Below, one piece after another: positions 43,641-46,460 of a stretch of DNA of 46,460 bases; the stretch's first letter is position 1; each line of letters opens with the position of its first letter. The stretch spans positions 1 through 46,460 of the forward strand of contig JAQCEL010000007.1 of assembly GCA_027618655.1 (NCBI GenBank), given 5' to 3'. The stretch comes from Pseudomonadota bacterium (GTDB lineage Bacteria > Pseudomonadota > Gammaproteobacteria > Ga0077536). The translations under genes and the position numbers were made by a program. Under the pieces are notes generated by a model, which saw only the letters and a program-made list of their open reading frames with translations, was not told where the DNA came from and made no database searches.

Positions 43641-45533
43641 ATGGATCATCCCAATCAATTTGATGTCATCGTTGTCGGCGGCGGCCATGCGGGTACCGAG
43701 GCTGCGTTGGCAAGCGCACGCATGGGCGCGGAAACATTGCTGCTGACCCAAAGCATCGAAGCGCTCGGACAAATGTCGTGCAATCCTGCCATTGGTGGGA
43801 TTGGCAAGGGGCATCTGGTGCGCGAAATTGACGCCCTGGGTGGTTTCATGGCGCGCGCCGCGGATCACTGCGGGATCCAATTTCGGCGATTGAACGCCAG
43901 CAAGGGACCGGCAGTACGCGCCACTCGAGCGCAAATCGACCGGTCGCTCTACCGAAATTTTGCCCGCGAGACACTCGAACAGCAGAGCCACTTGACCTTA
44001 TTTCAACAGGCAGTGGACGATTTGCTCATCGAGCGCGATGCAGTTGATGGGGTCGTCACGCAAATGGGCCTAAAGTTTCGCGCGCCGAATGTCATCTTAA
44101 CCGTCGGGACCTTTCTTGGCGGACTGGTCCATGTCGGCGAGGCAAACTACGGGGCGGGACGAGCAGGGGAGGCGCCAGCGAATTCTTTGGCCGCAAAGTT
44201 ACGCGAACGCCCGTTGCGAGTCGGTCGTTTGAAGACCGGCACGCCACCGCGAATTGACGGCGCGACGATTGATTTTTCTTGTCTCGAAGCGCAACCAGGC
44301 GATACCCCAACACCGGTCTTTTCATTTCTCGGGAATGCCGCTGAGCACCCGCGGCAGGTCAATTGCCACGTAACCTACACCAACGAGCGCACGCATGAAA
44401 TCATCAAAAGCGGGCTCGATCGATCGCCGATGTTCAATGGCGCGATTGAAGGTGTCGGGCCTAGATACTGTCCATCGATCGAAGATAAGGTGACGCGTTT
44501 CGCCGATCGCAACGCGCATCAAATATTCGTTGAGCCCGAGGGGCTCACCACGCGCGAAATCTACCCCAACGGGATCTCAACGAGCCTGCCGTTCGATATT
44601 CAATTCGACTTGGTACGGAGTATCCGCGGATTTGAAAACGCGCACATCACTCGCCCAGGTTACGCCATTGAGTACGATTACTTTGACCCGCGTGACATAC
44701 AGCCTTGGATGGAAACTAAACAGATAGCGGGGCTCTTTTTTGCGGGCCAAATTAACGGCACGACTGGCTACGAAGAGGCTGCCGCACAAGGCTTGCTAGC
44801 CGGATTGAATGCCGCCTTGCGCGCCCGCCAAGCCGCGCCATGGTTTCCACGACGTGATGAAGCGTACATCGGGGTCTTGGTCGACGACCTCGTTACGCGC
44901 GGTACGACTGAACCCTACCGGATGTTTACCAGCCGGGCCGAATACCGTTTGTTGCTGCGCGAAGATAATGCAGATTTCAGGCTGACGGAAAAAGGTCGCG
45001 AATTAGGTTTGGTCGACGATGCCCGCTGGCGTCGCTTCGACGTCAAGCGTGAGGCACTGGCGCTCGAACAGGCGCGACTCGAATCGACGTGGCTGTCGCC
45101 AGCGACATTGTCGAACGAGGCATCGACGGAAATTCTCGGTAAGCCGTTGCGCAAAGAACAAAATCTCGCAGACCTATTGCGTCGGCCCGAGATTGACTAT
45201 CTCGCGCTGATGCAACTGCCGGGTGCTGGACCCGGCGTGTCAGCGCCAGATGTTATCGAGCAATTAGAAATAAGCGCGCGTTACAGTGGCTATTTGGAAC
45301 GCCAACATGAAGAAGTCGAGAAACACTCGCGCAATGAAAACACGCTAATTCCTGATACCTTGGATTACGCCGAGATCCGCGGATTGTCTAATGAAATACG
45401 GCAAAAGCTCATCGCACAGCGGCCGCATTCGATTGGCCAGGCATCGCGGATATCCGGTGTTACCCCGGCAGCGATTTCTATTTTGCTAATTTATCTGAAA
45501 AAGCGTCAGCTGTTGCTCGCGCGATCTGCCTAG
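43641..45533 (+). CDS. mnmG: tRNA uridine-5-carboxymethylaminomethyl(34) synthesis enzyme MnmG
   Basis: MnmG (GidA), with MnmE, modifies the wobble uridine of tRNAs using FAD, NADH and methylenetetrahydrofolate. The 630-residue product matches E. coli (629). Seen: the FAD-binding [19 protein letters not shown], the [23 protein letters not shown] motif, the [19 protein letters not shown] segment, [29 protein letters not shown] and the C-terminal LPG-containing helix bundle that binds MnmE. I set the start at ATG 43641 (MDHPNQFDV), as in the family; a GTG-type start at 43605 would add 12 residues. It heads the mnmG-rsmG-parA set. Confidence 0.97.
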   Translation: MDHPNQFDVIVVGGGHAGTEAALASARMGAETLLLTQSIEALGQMSCNPAIGGIGKGHLVREIDALGGFMARAADHCGIQFRRLNASKGPAVRATRAQIDRSLYRNFARETLEQQSHLTLFQQAVDDLLIERDAVDGVVTQMGLKFRAPNVILTVGTFLGGLVHVGEANYGAGRAGEAPANSLAAKLRERPLRVGRLKTGTPPRIDGATIDFSCLEAQPGDTPTPVFSFLGNAAEHPRQVNCHVTYTNERTHEIIKSGLDRSPMFNGAIEGVGPRYCPSIEDKVTRFADRNAHQIFVEPEGLTTREIYPNGISTSLPFDIQFDLVRSIRGFENAHITRPGYAIEYDYFDPRDIQPWMETKQIAGLFFAGQINGTTGYEEAAAQGLLAGLNAALRARQAAPWFPRRDEAYIGVLVDDLVTRGTTEPYRMFTSRAEYRLLLREDNADFRLTEKGRELGLVDDARWRRFDVKREALALEQARLESTWLSPATLSNEASTEILGKPLRKEQNLADLLRRPEIDYLALMQLPGAGPGVSAPDVIEQLEISARYSGYLERQHEEVEKHSRNENTLIPDTLDYAEIRGLSNEIRQKLIAQRPHSIGQASRISGVTPAAISILLIYLKKRQLLLARSA

Positions 45534-45558
45534 TTTCCCGGCTGCCAGGCGCTCTGTA

Positions 45559-46188
45559 GTGACTGGGCCATTTGACGCTCTGCTACGCGAAAATGCGGCG
45601 GCACTCGGCATCGCCTTGTCTGAGACACAGGCCGGTGCGTTGCTCGGCTATGCCGAGCTCGTCGCGAAGTGGAATCGGACGATGAATTTAGTCAGTTCTG
45701 GTGCGCTCGATGTTTTAATTCGCAACCACTTAACCGATTGCTTATCGGCAATTCCTTATGTGGACGGCGCGCATATCGTTGACGTCGGTTCGGGCGCCGG
45801 CTTACTAGGGATAGTGATTGCCATCATGCGTCCTGAAAGCCAGGTCACGCTCGTTGAAAGCAATCAGAAAAAGGCGAGATTTCTGCGTCAAGTCGCCATC
45901 GAACTCCCCTTGGGGAACGTTTCAGTCGTGGCTTCGAGAATCGAAAATTGGCGGCCAGGCTCACTGCCGGATTGTATCGTGTGTCGCGCTTACAGCTCAT
46001 TAGAAAAATTCCTGGCTGACACGCATCACCTACACCAGCCCGGTGGTTCATTAGTGGCCATGAAAGGGGCTGAAGAATCTATCGAAGGCGCTGGATTAGA
46101 CGGTTTTGATGGCACGATTCGGTTCCAGCAACTGAGTGTGCCCGGTTGGGATCACCGTCATTTGGTTATATTCCAATGCAAGGGGTGA
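45559..46188 (+). CDS. rsmG: 16S rRNA (guanine527-N7)-methyltransferase RsmG
   Basis: RsmG (GidB) methylates G527 of 16S rRNA; loss gives low-level streptomycin resistance in several bacteria. The 209-residue product (E. coli 207) has LLGYAELVAKWNRTMNLVS, the SAM-binding IVDVGSGAGLLGIVIAI, LVESNQKKARFLRQVAIEL and CRAYSSLEKFLADTHHL, all diagnostic. The start is a GTG at 45559, with no ATG in frame nearby. It follows mnmG after 25 bases and is probably cotranscribed; parA follows after a 203-base gap. Confidence 0.96.
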   Translation: MTGPFDALLRENAAALGIALSETQAGALLGYAELVAKWNRTMNLVSSGALDVLIRNHLTDCLSAIPYVDGAHIVDVGSGAGLLGIVIAIMRPESQVTLVESNQKKARFLRQVAIELPLGNVSVVASRIENWRPGSLPDCIVCRAYSSLEKFLADTHHLHQPGGSLVAMKGAEESIEGAGLDGFDGTIRFQQLSVPGWDHRHLVIFQCKG

Positions 46189-46391
46189 TCAGTGAGCTGG
46201 CCACGATGCACAAACGCAATACGCATATTTTCGGGTCATGCAGCACTGCGATCACCGCGACAGAGAGGGGGTTATGCCATAATGCTGCGCGTCAAGCGGT
46301 TCCGCCAACCAGTGTCTTCCGGCCCAGAGAGATGCTAGCGCGCTGAGTAGAGAATTATGAATTACACGAACTCCGAGCAAAAAACTTATTC

Positions 46392-46460
46392 ATGGCTAGA
46401 GTGATCGCGGTTGCGAATCAGAAAGGCGGGGTCGGCAAAACCACGACGAGCGTCAACTTG
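46392..46460 (+). CDS. parA: Chromosome partitioning ATPase ParA, partial at the window end
   Basis: The first 23 residues, MARVIAVANQKGGVGKTTTSVNL, are visible before the window ends. They contain the deviant Walker A motif KGGVGKTT of ParA/Soj ATPases. The order mnmG, rsmG, parA is the standard one beside bacterial origins and predicts parB next. The gap in front (46189-46391) holds no gene I recognise; a CATAAT sequence at 46278-46283 could be a -10 element. I could not see more of the protein. Confidence 0.92.
   Translation, partial: MARVIAVANQKGGVGKTTTSVNL

Overview
This 46 kb window is a stretch of gammaproteobacterial chromosome with moderate GC and no rRNA, tRNA, CRISPR or prophage genes that I can see. 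The assignment rests on high similarity to E. coli-type proteins (Rho, GlnA, TsaD, MnmG, TrxA, PlsY) and on conserved gammaproteobacterial neighbourhoods: rpsU-dnaG divergent from tsaD, plsY divergent from folB-folK, glnA-DUF4124-ntrB-ntrC, glyQ-glyS-gmhB-acyltransferase, and mnmG-rsmG-parA. I cannot name a genus.

Layout. 1-2.5 kb (minus): dnaG, a GatB/YqeY protein and rpsU; dnaG is split into two reading frames. 2.6-6.6 kb: tsaD, plsY, then folate genes folB, folK and a pteridine reductase-like SDR with a small lipoprotein between them. 6.8-10.7 kb (plus): MidA-like methyltransferase, uppP, an exported MsrA, and a cyclase-FHA fusion lacking its usual catalytic residues. 10.7-14.8 kb (minus): cca, an NDUFA9-like epimerase and a soluble lytic transglycosylase broken by a one-base frameshift. 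15-17.7 kb: nitroreductase, yjbQ, hemH, cupin. 17.7-21.5 kb: a YbbA/YbbP-type ABC exporter and divergent tesA, whose 5' ends overlap. 21.5-24.8 kb: zinc-ribbon Nudix hydrolase, rho, trxA, carboxylesterase.

25-31.7 kb is the amino acid and nitrogen block: the tiny lipoprotein gene lptM, a 168-bp hairpin-forming MITE-like element inserted exactly at the lptM stop codon, lysA, then glnA with a sigma-54 promoter and an NtrC-type site, a strong terminator, a DUF4124 protein and the ntrBC two-component pair with a perfect NtrC palindrome just before ntrB. 31.8-37.9 kb: hemB, acyltransferase, gmhB, glyS, glyQ (minus) and a conserved hypothetical whose N-terminus looks frameshifted. 37.9-42.7 kb: a four-gene ABC system (ATPase, permease, GldG-like protein, DUF4340 protein) of uncharacterised role. 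43-46.5 kb (plus): gamma carbonic anhydrase, mnmG, rsmG and the first 23 codons of parA, a set typical of the flank of a replication origin, although I found no DnaA-box cluster.

Main points for a second look are the split primase, two further frame disruptions (all three explained by missing bases, so sequence error must be excluded), the MITE-like insertion, the nitrogen-control sites, the degenerate cyclase-FHA protein and the GldG/DUF4340 transporter. The rest is ordinary housekeeping sequence.
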